A stretch of DNA of 64,000 nucleotides from Acidobacteriaceae bacterium (GTDB lineage Bacteria; Acidobacteriota; Terriglobia; Terriglobales; Acidobacteriaceae). The stretch lies in NCBI GenBank assembly GCA_003132405.1, contig PKXQ01000107.1:117602-181601 (forward strand), written 5' to 3'. The position numbers and the translations under genes were made by a program. Below, in pieces: positions 53,571-62,595 of the stretch (position 1 is its first letter; every line of letters begins with the position of its first letter). Under the pieces are notes generated by a model. That model searched no databases and was not told the DNA's origin. It saw only the letters and a program-made list of their open reading frames with translations.

Positions 53571-55226
53571 TCAGTGTGCCGGTTGAGCTTCCAGGCGAAA
53601 ATAGTCCAGCGATTGATTCAAACGTCGGAGCGTCTCTTCTTTCAGAGCGGGGCTGTCAACGATCATGGTCGTGGGGCCGGCGCCGACCTCAGACTTGCCA
53701 CTCTTGACCTCCTCGATCAAGCTTTGAATGCGGCGAGCAAGATAGTCGGCGTCAGGGCGAGAAACCGGTATTGGAGACTCACCCTTCCAGAAATAGATCG
53801 GCGAAGTATGGGCAAGGCCGGTGCTCTCTCCTTGCTTCCCAACCCAGCGCGCTACGACCCATGAACTGTCTTTAAGCACGAGACGCGCGCTGCCACGATA
53901 AGTAAAGCCCTTCCTGTCCGGCCTCATCCTGATTGACTGAACAGTACCATTCACCACAATCTCGGCGTGGTCAATAGGAATTGCCGACAACATCGTCAAA
54001 TCGATCTTGACAGTGAGAGGAAAATGCTCCGATTTATAATCCTGGCCGGGCTCAAGACCATTGGCTTTGAGAAGGACCATCGGCCCTGTGGTAACGAAAG
54101 ACCGACCCTTTTTAAGCGCTGCGAACCAGCTGTCGACGTCGAACTTCCCCTCGACGTGTGCGTAGATTCTGGCCCATCCCATGGGAACCGGGTGCACTCC
54201 GTATGCGCTGCCCGCTGAGAGTTTGAGAGGGAAACCGGTATTGAGTAAGGCGTAATAGAGATCAAAACCAGCATTCGCGAATCCCGCGCAAGTTTCAGGA
54301 TAGTGATGAGCCAAGAGGCCCGGCCAACTACCCCACGGGCCGAGATAGCAACCGGATCGCCAGAAGTGATTATTAGCTACGCCCACGAAGTCGCCGGCTG
54401 ATGCCGCTACAATCGCAGGCAACTCAAGAGACGTGGCTTTTTCAGAATTAACAATCGCTCCACGCTGACGCGCCTTCTCGGCTGTCGCGGCCATCGGATA
54501 ATCCAAAGCTAGGGGAGCGCGGCCTAACCGTGAGATAAGCAACGCCGAGGAGTAGGTTTCGAGTTCCTCATTGATCACCGTGAAGAAGGAATCCGGACCG
54601 ACTTGAATGACTCCGTTCTGGTCCGCCTTTTCAAGAAAACTTGACAGATTTGTATCTCGTTTTTCAGCGGTATCGATGTGCCAGACTGTTATGGGGAGCG
54701 CAATATTCAGGTCCTCAGCCTGCATGAGAGTGGCCACATCCGGCAGGAGAGCATGAACGTGCATATCTCCTGAAAACCAACCCAGGCGGGCCATTTGGAT
54801 CCATCTCTTTAAGTGAAAGGTCCTCTCAACTCTTCCAGAAGCCGGTATGTCGAGACTCTCGATGATGGGGAGATACTCTTTTCCTTTTTCGATTGTCAGG
54901 GAATAAATTCCACCAGGTATTTCGTAGTTGAGAACTCCATGAACGGGAACGCTGTGATGCTCCCGCGCTCCACTGTGGCTTTCGAGCTTTTTGTACTGGA
55001 TGGATTGTGGATCAAAAAATGTATTGTCTTTTGAGTCCGTCAGATAGGCGCGCGCCGGACATGGGGCGCCTGTCTCGTCCAGGATGGTGATGGAAAGAGT
55101 TGTCGCCCACGCTGCCGACGCTGCCAGGACGCTCACCATGGCAGCCAATCGGATAATGTACGTTGAGCAACTGGCTCCAGCTCTAGTGTGTGTACGGCTG
55201 ACGCCCGCCCCGGCAGTTTTAGTCAT
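53571..55226 (-). CDS. CehA/McbA-like metallohydrolase (PHP superfamily), exported
   Basis: This 551-residue protein has a signal peptide (core IIRLAAMVSVLAASAAWA). A beta-sandwich domain (about 45-140; ITILDETGAPCPARAYLTD) is followed by the PHP-type metal site starting GWFSGDMHVH. Further conserved parts are VGVANNHFWR, SAGSAYGVHPVPMGWAR and WFAALKKGRSFVTTGP. CehA/McbA members hydrolyse aryl esters or carbamates, but most are uncharacterised. It is the last gene of the leftward operon after the MBL-like gene, which it overlaps by 8 bases. A frameshifted homologue is at 41593 and a 3' remnant at 13209. All three lie near rhamnose or TonB genes. Confidence 0.8.
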   Translation of the reverse strand: MTKTAGAGVSRTHTRAGASCSTYIIRLAAMVSVLAASAAWATTLSITILDETGAPCPARAYLTDSKDNTFFDPQSIQYKKLESHSGAREHHSVPVHGVLNYEIPGGIYSLTIEKGKEYLPIIESLDIPASGRVERTFHLKRWIQMARLGWFSGDMHVHALLPDVATLMQAEDLNIALPITVWHIDTAEKRDTNLSSFLEKADQNGVIQVGPDSFFTVINEELETYSSALLISRLGRAPLALDYPMAATAEKARQRGAIVNSEKATSLELPAIVAASAGDFVGVANNHFWRSGCYLGPWGSWPGLLAHHYPETCAGFANAGFDLYYALLNTGFPLKLSAGSAYGVHPVPMGWARIYAHVEGKFDVDSWFAALKKGRSFVTTGPMVLLKANGLEPGQDYKSEHFPLTVKIDLTMLSAIPIDHAEIVVNGTVQSIRMRPDRKGFTYRGSARLVLKDSSWVVARWVGKQGESTGLAHTSPIYFWKGESPIPVSRPDADYLARRIQSLIEEVKSGKSEVGAGPTTMIVDSPALKEETLRRLNQSLDYFRLEAQPAH

Positions 55227-56028
55227 GAAGTTCTTCCTTCCCTAAAGAACGCAACTTACCCTTCAGTTCAGCTTTTAACCTGTCCGCAGCAAGCGGGTCA
55301 TAGAGCGGGAGTAAGATGTCAGCCTCTGCCTTGATGCGCTTGTAGGCCTGCATACACTCTTCCAAACTTTCCATGATGCCGAGGGGTTGCATTTCCTCAA
55401 CATTGCGGTATTTGAAGAAGCAATCGGAAGCGACCAATTGCCCCGCTGATGTCCCGACGGTATACGCCATCGAAGAACGATGATGGGCTCCTGTCCAAAG
55501 AGCCTTGAGACCCGGCAGGATTTCATCCTCATCCTCAAGCAAACGCAATTTGTCCGGAGCTCGGATCTCCAGGTAGTGGAGGGAATCATCAGGGATACAC
55601 AGCCTTCTGGGGATGTGCATCTCGTACTTGGGGGCATGGAAGTCCTCGATCCATCCTCGCTTGGAAATGCAAATCCGGGCGTTCGAAAAAAGCTGTATAT
55701 TTCCCGTGGCGTAGGCCTGCAGCGGCGTGATTAGTACATAGTCTACGTCCTGTGGACGAATGCCAATTTCAGCCAATGCTTGCTGGGGCCGCTCCTTTTC
55801 CTGCCTGACCATCTGGGCCCGTGGATCGATTGTCTTTTTCCAGACTTCATTCATGTCCGTCAAATCCTGGGGAGGGCCAGTGTTGATGATTGCGGTTTTC
55901 CCGCCGCCGCGGATGACCACCATCCAGAAGTACAAAGTCTCCCAGGTGTTCCAACCGCTCATCCAGTACACCTCGGGACCTGGCACTTCGCATTGCCCCA
56001 TCTTCAGGATTTGAACTTCGTATTTCAC
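55219..56028 (-). CDS. MBL-fold protein lacking the metal-binding motif
   Basis: This 269-residue protein has the length and strand order of N-acyl-homoserine-lactonase-like MBL proteins: GGGKTAIINTGPP, then DVDYVLIT, FSNARICISKRGW, LWTGAHHRSSMAY and LVASDC. The canonical THxHxDHxGN appears as TPLQAYATGN (residues 101-110), so His, His, Asp and His are replaced by Pro, Gln, Tyr and Ala while the frame of the motif is kept. It should not bind zinc in the usual way. It may have a new activity or a binding role. It lies in the operon between the aldolase and CehA-like genes. Confidence 0.7.
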   Translation of the reverse strand: MKYEVQILKMGQCEVPGPEVYWMSGWNTWETLYFWMVVIRGGGKTAIINTGPPQDLTDMNEVWKKTIDPRAQMVRQEKERPQQALAEIGIRPQDVDYVLITPLQAYATGNIQLFSNARICISKRGWIEDFHAPKYEMHIPRRLCIPDDSLHYLEIRAPDKLRLLEDEDEILPGLKALWTGAHHRSSMAYTVGTSAGQLVASDCFFKYRNVEEMQPLGIMESLEECMQAYKRIKAEADILLPLYDPLAADRLKAELKGKLRSLGKEELHD

Positions 56029-56091
56029 TAAGACCCTTTCGTCGATGTTCCCGATGTTTTTGGTGCGTTATCTTTCCTCAGACGTTCGCTT

Positions 56092-57006
56092 TTAACTATT
56101 AGTGACGTGCAGGTCATCGGCTAGGGTGACCACCAGGTTCACCAGTTCCTCGATTAGTTGCGTGTACAGTTCACCCAGGTGCAATGTGGGCTCTCGCATT
56201 CGAGCCTGCGGAATTACTCCGCGCCTCATGAGTACGCGCTTTTCCATCTGGACGAATAACTCAATGTGATCGAGGGCAAAAACTAAAAAGGGCACAATCC
56301 GGTAGAACAATGTCTTGGCCTCATCCACGCTGCCCTGGTTGTACAACCTCAACACTTGCGTATAAACGTCAACCAGGGCGAGCCCCGGCATGATTCCCGA
56401 TGCGCCATGGGCCAAACCGTCAAAAAGGCGGAGACCTCCCCAGCCGTACAGAACCTTTACCTTCCCATTCGACTGCCTGACAATTTCCTGACACCGCTCG
56501 CCGGGCAAAACGTTTTCCAGTTTGGCGAACTGAAGGTTTGGACAGCGTTCCGCCAACTCCACAAAAAAACGCACCGGTAGACCGCCGCCTTGAAAATCTG
56601 CGTCCTGAAGCATCACCGGAATTTGCACACTACGACAGACGGCTTCAAAGAAGACCATTAATTCTGATGCGCCCAAAGCAACTGCGCGGGGAGCAACGAT
56701 CATGACTCCATCTGCTCCAAGAGACTGTGCATTCACGGAAAATTCCACGGATGAGCGAGTTGACGGAAATCCTGTGTTCGCCCACACTGGAACACGGTGC
56801 CGGCAGTGCCCAATAACAAGCTCAGTAACATGGAGCCGTTCCTGCTCAGAGAGTTTGTAGTATTCGCTGCCGAAGGCGGGGATGCAGAGGGCGGTTGCTC
56901 CCTTCTCGATACCGAAATCCACCTCATTTCGGAGCGACTCTTCATCGATGCTCTCGTCCTCGCGGAAAGGTGTCACCAAAACCGGAATAACTAGCCGTGC
57001 GCTCAA
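56092..57006 (-). CDS. DapA-family (dihydrodipicolinate synthase-like) aldolase
   Basis: This 304-residue class I aldolase/lyase is of the DHDPS/NAL superfamily. The Schiff-base lysine is Lys162 in FAKLENV. The usual tyrosine of the second active-site motif (YNxP) is replaced: the segment reads VMLQDADFQ, with Gln at that place. Early TPFREDESID and GSEYYKLSEQER fit the family. Members in sugar-acid clusters cleave 2-keto-3-deoxy acids to pyruvate and an aldehyde, or dehydrate them. It sits between the rhamnonate dehydratase and the MBL-like gene, so 2-keto-3-deoxy-L-rhamnonate is a likely substrate. Confidence 0.8.
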   Translation of the reverse strand: MSARLVIPVLVTPFREDESIDEESLRNEVDFGIEKGATALCIPAFGSEYYKLSEQERLHVTELVIGHCRHRVPVWANTGFPSTRSSVEFSVNAQSLGADGVMIVAPRAVALGASELMVFFEAVCRSVQIPVMLQDADFQGGGLPVRFFVELAERCPNLQFAKLENVLPGERCQEIVRQSNGKVKVLYGWGGLRLFDGLAHGASGIMPGLALVDVYTQVLRLYNQGSVDEAKTLFYRIVPFLVFALDHIELFVQMEKRVLMRRGVIPQARMREPTLHLGELYTQLIEELVNLVVTLADDLHVTNS

Positions 57007-57186
57007 GCGACCTCCGAAAAAGGCGATTCCGCTCCGACTGGAGTCATCTGGATTTGCCAGAATCGATTAACACACTGACGTATTGCTTATAAGTCGACCG
57101 ATCAGGAGTTTTCAGCCAGTCCTTGATCGCTTGCACCAGTCATCCGCAATTTGGCGAAGTGAAGACTCCATGGTTGCGGAGGCCGT

Positions 57187-58374
57187 TCACTCTATAATCT
57201 CGAACTGCTTCAACGATTCCTCGTCCATGTCAATTCCTAAGCCGGGGCGATTTTCGTCTAACTCAATATAACCTTCATGAGGAGTGGGCTCTCCTTTGAA
57301 GATGTACCAAAACAGCTCGTTCCCCAACTCAACATCAACGGGAGGAAAATACTCCGCCATCGGGGAGTTGTAGCTTGCCATCACTAGATGGTAATTGTGC
57401 AATTGACCGGCATGGGGAATCACGGGTACGGAGTATGCTTCCGCCAAAGCCGCAATCTTCCGAGCCGCCGTGATTCCACCGACCCGGCTAGTGTCAAACT
57501 GGATATAGTCGACTGCCTGTGAGTCGAGCAACTGGCGAAATCCGTGGAGGGTAAACTCGTGCTCACCGCCCGCAATCGGGATGCGACGCATCGCTCTCAG
57601 GGCGGCATAACCTGCAATGTCATCCGGGATGACAGGCTCTTCGAGCCAGCGCAGGTTGTAACGTTCGAGCAGTGGGATCATCCGTAATGCGTAATCCAGG
57701 GTCCAACCCATGTAGGCATCCGCCATCAGGTCTATGTCCCACCCTATGATCTCCCGGACAGTGCGGACCAGTTCCACATTGCGCTGCATTCCAGCAGCGC
57801 CATCCACTGGCCCCCAACCAAATCGAAGCTTCATGGCGCGGAACCCTTGGTCCTTATATGCTTGTGCCTCCTCGGCCAGTTGCTCCAGGGGTTGGCTATA
57901 AAGCCTGCTGGCATAGACAGGAATTTTGGATTTGGTCTTGCCGCCCAGTAGCCGGAAAAGAGGCTGCCCCAATGCCTTTCCAATCAGATCCCAGATGGCA
58001 ACATCCACCGCGCTGATCGCTACCATCACAATTCCCTTACGCCCGAACGCGATTGTCTTGCGGTACATGGATTGCCACAAATATTCCGTATCGAAGGGAT
58101 TGGCCCCGATTAGAAGTGGCGTCAGATACAAATCGATCACCTGCTTACTGATGCGCGGTGCTAATGCCGCCTCCCCTACTCCAACGAGACCAGTGTCAGT
58201 GCGAACTTCAACGATCAGCCAGCTATGGAATAAGAAAGAGCTCATGCCATCGATCGGAAGATCCAATAAATCCATGGGATTTGTACACTGATGTGGCTGC
58301 AGGGGTCGTGTCGGTCCTCGCCACTCGACCACACGAGTGCGGACTTCGGTGATCTTCATTCCGTCCTTCCCCAA
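57187..58374 (-). CDS. Enolase-superfamily sugar-acid dehydratase, L-rhamnonate type
   Basis: This 395-residue protein has an N-terminal capping domain (about 1-130) and a barrel with KLRFG (Lys182, Arg184), Asp219 in LMADAYM, Glu245 in RWLEEP and Glu271 in GGEHEF as metal ligands, and His321 in IPHAGQLHNYH. GPVDGAAGM, VIPDDIAGY and ELGNELFWYIF resemble L-rhamnonate dehydratase (E. coli RhmD/YfaW) among mandelate-racemase-group enzymes. It would convert L-rhamnonate to 2-keto-3-deoxy-L-rhamnonate. It follows the GntR regulator by about 100 bases and heads the aldolase/MBL/CehA operon. The exact aldonate is inferred. Confidence 0.82.
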   Translation of the reverse strand: MGKDGMKITEVRTRVVEWRGPTRPLQPHQCTNPMDLLDLPIDGMSSFLFHSWLIVEVRTDTGLVGVGEAALAPRISKQVIDLYLTPLLIGANPFDTEYLWQSMYRKTIAFGRKGIVMVAISAVDVAIWDLIGKALGQPLFRLLGGKTKSKIPVYASRLYSQPLEQLAEEAQAYKDQGFRAMKLRFGWGPVDGAAGMQRNVELVRTVREIIGWDIDLMADAYMGWTLDYALRMIPLLERYNLRWLEEPVIPDDIAGYAALRAMRRIPIAGGEHEFTLHGFRQLLDSQAVDYIQFDTSRVGGITAARKIAALAEAYSVPVIPHAGQLHNYHLVMASYNSPMAEYFPPVDVELGNELFWYIFKGEPTPHEGYIELDENRPGLGIDMDEESLKQFEIIE

Positions 58375-58476
58375 GCGTATCGGTCCAGTTCACCCGAAAA
58401 CTGAACGAGATCAGCGGATTCGCGCCGACTTCGACCGTATGTTGTGCACCCTAGACACAGCTGCGCAATAACCCTG

Positions 58477-59214
58477 CTACACTTCGACGACCGCGGCCCT
58501 GGAAGCCTTGACCAGAAGCGCGTACCCTCGCGAGAAGGTCAGAAGATGACTGCGCATCGCGGTGCGCGCCTGCTGTGCATTGCGGTGTCGGATAGCCTCA
58601 AAAATCTTTCGGTGCCCCTTGAGCCCGGTGGCAGCCGAGTCAGGAAGTTGCAGACTCCGGGAAATGTAATCGGACAGAAGAGTACGAATCGTACGCAAAA
58701 GTTGAGACAGGACATTGTTCTGTGAGGCGCGCGCGATGGTGAAATGAAACTCCATGTCCAACTGCAGAAAATCTCCCTCAGCACTTTTTACGTAGCGCTC
58801 CATTGCACTGAGCAGGTCGGCAAGGCGGTTCAAGTCGTCCTCGGTTGCCAGTTGCGAACTCAGCGCCGCCAACTCCGATTCAATCAAAGTTCGGGCCTCG
58901 GCGAGTTCGCTCACTTCACGCTCAGTATTCAACAGGCCGCGGTGGAGCACTCTGTCGAGAAACGCGGACGGTCCTTCGGTCACAAAAGAGCCATCTCCCG
59001 CTCGCATCTTCACTAAACCGATAAACGAAAGCGACCGTAGGGCCTCCCGTACCGTCGATCGGCCCACCTGGTACGACTGGCAGAGTTCGGCCTCGGAAGG
59101 AAGTTTTTCACCTGACACCAGTTGCCCTGATGTGATCATTTCAACAATCCGAAACGCCACCTGTTCGCTCAGCGGAACGCGGGACACGGGTTGAACAAGA
59201 TTCCTCATAAACAT
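58477..59214 (-). CDS. GntR-family regulator with FCD domain (FadR subfamily)
   Basis: This 245-residue regulator has a winged helix-turn-helix at about 14-80 (LSEQVAFRIVEMI, GEKLPSEAELCQSYQVGRSTVREALRSL) and an all-helical FCD ligand domain (about 95-235) with metal-binding positions in LDMEFHFTIA and MRSHL. Such proteins repress sugar-acid operons and release DNA on binding a pathway acid. The repeat at 59291 overlaps the -35 box of its own promoter. The same repeat stands before three other transcription units in this window, making this protein the best candidate for their regulator. Confidence 0.9.
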   Translation of the reverse strand: MFMRNLVQPVSRVPLSEQVAFRIVEMITSGQLVSGEKLPSEAELCQSYQVGRSTVREALRSLSFIGLVKMRAGDGSFVTEGPSAFLDRVLHRGLLNTEREVSELAEARTLIESELAALSSQLATEDDLNRLADLLSAMERYVKSAEGDFLQLDMEFHFTIARASQNNVLSQLLRTIRTLLSDYISRSLQLPDSAATGLKGHRKIFEAIRHRNAQQARTAMRSHLLTFSRGYALLVKASRAAVVEV

Positions 59215-59269
59215 TAGCTCCCTCTTCGTGCATGCTAAGGCTACCCCAAAACGAAGAGAGTTGGTTTTC

Positions 59270-59322
59270 CTTATACATACTCACTACTCGGCAGTCAAGC
59301 ATTTATAATGCTTGTCAGACAT
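59270..59322 (-). promoter_or_regulatory. Promoter with shared operator repeat, site C
   Basis: On - the element reads GACAAGCAT-N6-TGCTTGACTG. -35 TTGACT (59298-59293) lies in the repeat arm; -10 TATAAG (59275-59270) follows after 17 bases. It faces the GntR regulator gene, 55 bases ahead of its start codon, so autoregulation is likely. Confidence 0.7.
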
Positions 59323-59442
59323 GTAAAAAGTAAGCCGCGTTCCGGCAGCATTAGTTGATCGATCTTACTTCTGCATGTAACTTGCCCCTGATAGACTGGC
59401 TCAAACATAGAAAAATAAAGGCAAGCCAGTCTTTACCAAACG

Positions 59443-62400
59443 CTATGAAATCCGGTGTTCGTAATACGGCGTGATACGAACGGTTCCCAGCTGTGAGGTG
59501 AATTTGTAACGTTCAATGTGCCGTAACTCTAGTTCGTTCACGCCCGAGCGTAACGCCGGCTGCATATCAAACTTGAACGGATTGACGAAGCACGAGCCTA
59601 AACTCGTTCCGTTTAGCTTGACCTCGATGACTTGAGTCATATCTTCGATTGCTAAGTCGGCAAACAGCGCCTCGGAGGCAGTCCATTCAAAATTTCGCTT
59701 GTAAATCGCTCCGTTCGGTTCGCTGGGAGTTCTCGTCCAGCCCTCCGTAAGGGCGAGCGGCGAAAGCTTGCCAGACGGCGTTGACCACTGCTTCTCTTCT
59801 TTGCTGCCCTTACCGCGCACGACAGCGTAATGAACAAGTCCCGGAGTGTAGGTTCGAAGTTTGATGGTGCCGTCTTCCGTCCGTTCCAGTCCATCCGCAT
59901 CTGTCTCAGTTATGTAAGTTTCAGGCTGAGCCGACGGGTTAACGACAATGAACAAAGACTCGTAGCGATTAAGACTGATTTCGACCGAGACTCCGTCATC
60001 GGTTGGAACATAATAAGGTGATTGACGAATCGATCCATCGACGGGATTCCAGAGTTCGGGTATCCCGCGTGCCCCACGCAGTCTCACGCGTGTGCGTACT
60101 GTTTCTCCCTCATTGTTGAAAAAGTACAGATCTCTTCCCGAAAGACGACGGTGATAAAACTGCAGCATCGTCAGATTGGGATCGATCCAGACATCATGAA
60201 CATTTAACGAATAGATGTGGTGCGCAAGATCTTTGTATCCCATCAAGTGGGCATGACCGGGCCCGCTCGCGTCGGTTCCCCATAGCCTCTGCGCCAGACT
60301 CTTGACTTCGGCGTCGCCGCGATTATCCGTAGAGCGAGTAGGCGTCGAAGGAACGAGCTTCACCACCGCGAACTGCGGATCGTCCGAGGCTATCCGTAAG
60401 CTGGGCCCGAGGAGAAACACACTTCCCCCAGCTTCATAGAACTGGACAATACGGCGCAGGACCTTCACCGGAATGGCATCCACGCCGGGCAGAACCAGAA
60501 ACTCGTACTTCTCTCGCCCTAAGTGAATGTGACCATCGCTAGGCCGGCAGCGCGCCGGATCGGAGAATACATCATAAGAGACCAGATCATAATCAAGGTG
60601 CGCCTGGCTCAACGCTTGACACGACTTCCACACCTCCTCAACCGCTCCTACCCAAGCGGATTCGGCAGTATCCAAGACCAAAGCCTGCGCGACGTGTTGG
60701 CCACCGCGAATCATCATGGTTTCGCGATTTACGATGGTCTGATATGCGGGGAAGTAGCTCGTAAACGGGTTATCCTTGTGCAGCCAGAACTCGGGCTGCA
60801 CTTCCCAATCGGGAGGATTCTTCGTATCGAAACCACACGGCACGATATGGTTCAATCCGCGGCAAGTGGTCCAATCGATCATTGCCTTCATCTCGGTCAG
60901 GCCGGTGCGCCACCCGGTCGCGGCAAAATGCTCGACCATCGCTTGATCGAGGGGCACTTCCTTATAATGACTGATTGAGCTGGCCATTTTGGATTGGCGC
61001 CAGTAGACATCCATGTCGGGCGTGAACCACTGATCAAAGATGTGATCGAAGCCTCCCATGCTGAGAGCTTCCAGGGTACGGAAATTGCTTCCGGTACCTG
61101 GGCCAAGTTGATAGGGGAAGTCCTCGCGAACGTGTCCATTGGTCTGAATGCCATGCGCCTCCGCGAATTGAGTTTGCTTGCCGATGAACAAGCGCGCGTA
61201 CTCGGAACTCACAAAATCCATGTAATCGCGTCGCACTCGATTGGTGGTCGCGCCGTGCTCTATCCAGAGGAGCGGTAGCACCGGTTTTAACGAGTAGCCA
61301 AAACGCTTTTCAAAGCGGGAGAGCAAGTCTGGCGTCCAGGGAAAGCCTGCGCCTGCCTGACCCGGCATCAATCCGCTGGAATAGAATCCCGGCTCGTCGA
61401 TGTAAAATCCCTTCCACGTGCGCCCGAGGTTTTCGTAGCCGATTGCGCGGCACGTGCCTTCAAGCACCAGACTGACATACAGATCCATGGCCTCTTCACT
61501 AAGCGGGTCTACATATCCCCGAACCTCGCCATGAAGCAGGTCAGGGTATCCTTTTGGATCGTCGATGCCGGGCTGCCAGGCCCCGTGAACGAAAATTTCC
61601 CAATCCCCTCCCGGCATCTGCCATGTCAAATGGTTGTCTGAGACAAGGTCAGACAGATCTTTGAAGGAATCGTGCGGCCCGATTGCGGACACGGTCGCCA
61701 GTTGCTGCGACGGAAGCACTTCGTGGATATCGATTGATACCGTGCCGGGCCCGTGACAAACGCGCCGGTAGGGCATCGTGACTTCCCATTTTCCAAATCT
61801 GCGGTTCTTCGCGACCACGGCTCCGCCGGCATATCCACAGGGATAGTTCTTATCGTCTTGTTCCCAGACCGTCAGCCCGAACTTACGCGCTTCATCTACG
61901 ATCACTCGCCAGCAGCGCCAGTTGTCCTCTTGAAGAAATCCACGAAAGTCGTATGGGTGCAAGGTGACTCCTTGAAAACCAAAACGGTGGATCACCTGCA
62001 TGAATTCCCGAAGTTCGGCAGCCGACTCGGTTCCGTGGACAATCAAGAAAGGACAGGAACTGCGCGTCGGATTCGTTCCTCTGAAAGCAGCGGCGAGTGA
62101 GTCCCAATCCATCTCGGTTGTCGGAGTTGCACTGAGTGCATTCGAAGGCTCAGTCTCGCCTCCGGACCCGACGGCCGCCACGCTGAACGTGTAACCGGTT
62201 CCATTCTCCAGCCCTTGAAGGGAATATTCAGTCACTTGAACATCATCGATCGTGCTGAGAGTCCCGTGAAGAAGACCGTAACGAACCTTGTAGGAAAGCG
62301 CGCCCTTTACTGGCGTAAATGACAGCACTACTCCCGTATGTTCAGCCCGAACCGAATTTAGAACAGGCGGTCCCCACTCCCGCGGCGGCAACGGAACAGG

Positions 62401-62478
62401 AGACGAAATCGCTTGCCACAGTGGCAGTCGAAGCAGCGGAGCGATTCCAGCTATGGATAAGAATGACCGGCGATTCAC
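59443..62478 (-). CDS. Large exported glycoside hydrolase, GH106-like (alpha-L-rhamnosidase)
   Basis: This is a 1011-residue enzyme. RRSFLSIAGIAPLLRLP is a Tat-type export signal. A fibronectin-III-like domain (about 40-120, LNSVRAEHTGVVLSFTP ... SNALSATPTT) is followed by a barrel. It carries GFQGVTLHPYDFRG, WKGFYIDEPGFYS, THGHVRED-like TNGHVREDFPYQLG and HYKEVPLDQAMVEHF. Beta-domains end it, the last being a sugar-binding sandwich (EVKLNGTSLGSCFVNPF). This order resembles GH106 rhamnosidases and related large hydrolases; the Glu of YIDEPG is a catalytic candidate. It diverges from the TonB receptor gene at 62596 and shares the operator region with it. Confidence 0.6.
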   Translation of the reverse strand: MNRRSFLSIAGIAPLLRLPLWQAISSPVPLPPREWGPPVLNSVRAEHTGVVLSFTPVKGALSYKVRYGLLHGTLSTIDDVQVTEYSLQGLENGTGYTFSVAAVGSGGETEPSNALSATPTTEMDWDSLAAAFRGTNPTRSSCPFLIVHGTESAAELREFMQVIHRFGFQGVTLHPYDFRGFLQEDNWRCWRVIVDEARKFGLTVWEQDDKNYPCGYAGGAVVAKNRRFGKWEVTMPYRRVCHGPGTVSIDIHEVLPSQQLATVSAIGPHDSFKDLSDLVSDNHLTWQMPGGDWEIFVHGAWQPGIDDPKGYPDLLHGEVRGYVDPLSEEAMDLYVSLVLEGTCRAIGYENLGRTWKGFYIDEPGFYSSGLMPGQAGAGFPWTPDLLSRFEKRFGYSLKPVLPLLWIEHGATTNRVRRDYMDFVSSEYARLFIGKQTQFAEAHGIQTNGHVREDFPYQLGPGTGSNFRTLEALSMGGFDHIFDQWFTPDMDVYWRQSKMASSISHYKEVPLDQAMVEHFAATGWRTGLTEMKAMIDWTTCRGLNHIVPCGFDTKNPPDWEVQPEFWLHKDNPFTSYFPAYQTIVNRETMMIRGGQHVAQALVLDTAESAWVGAVEEVWKSCQALSQAHLDYDLVSYDVFSDPARCRPSDGHIHLGREKYEFLVLPGVDAIPVKVLRRIVQFYEAGGSVFLLGPSLRIASDDPQFAVVKLVPSTPTRSTDNRGDAEVKSLAQRLWGTDASGPGHAHLMGYKDLAHHIYSLNVHDVWIDPNLTMLQFYHRRLSGRDLYFFNNEGETVRTRVRLRGARGIPELWNPVDGSIRQSPYYVPTDDGVSVEISLNRYESLFIVVNPSAQPETYITETDADGLERTEDGTIKLRTYTPGLVHYAVVRGKGSKEEKQWSTPSGKLSPLALTEGWTRTPSEPNGAIYKRNFEWTASEALFADLAIEDMTQVIEVKLNGTSLGSCFVNPFKFDMQPALRSGVNELELRHIERYKFTSQLGTVRITPYYEHRIS

Positions 62479-62507
62479 AGCCCTATTTTCCCAGTTCAGT
62501 TCGTATA

Positions 62508-62561
62508 CTTGTCAGACAAGCATCTTTTCTGCTTGACAGTTTAACAGCCGTAAATTATATT
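62508..62561 (+). promoter_or_regulatory. Promoter with shared operator repeat, site D
   Basis: CTTGTCAGACAAG (62508-62520) runs into GACAAGCAT-N6-TGCTTGACAG. -35 TTGACA (62533-62538) and -10 TATATT (62556-62561) are 17 bases apart, a near-consensus sigma-70 promoter. It would start the TonB receptor message near 62568. The left arm alone is a 13-base palindrome of the kind bound by GntR/FCD proteins. Confidence 0.75.
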
Positions 62562-62595
62562 CCGTGCTCGTTGCTCTGTCAAGGTTGTAGCCATT

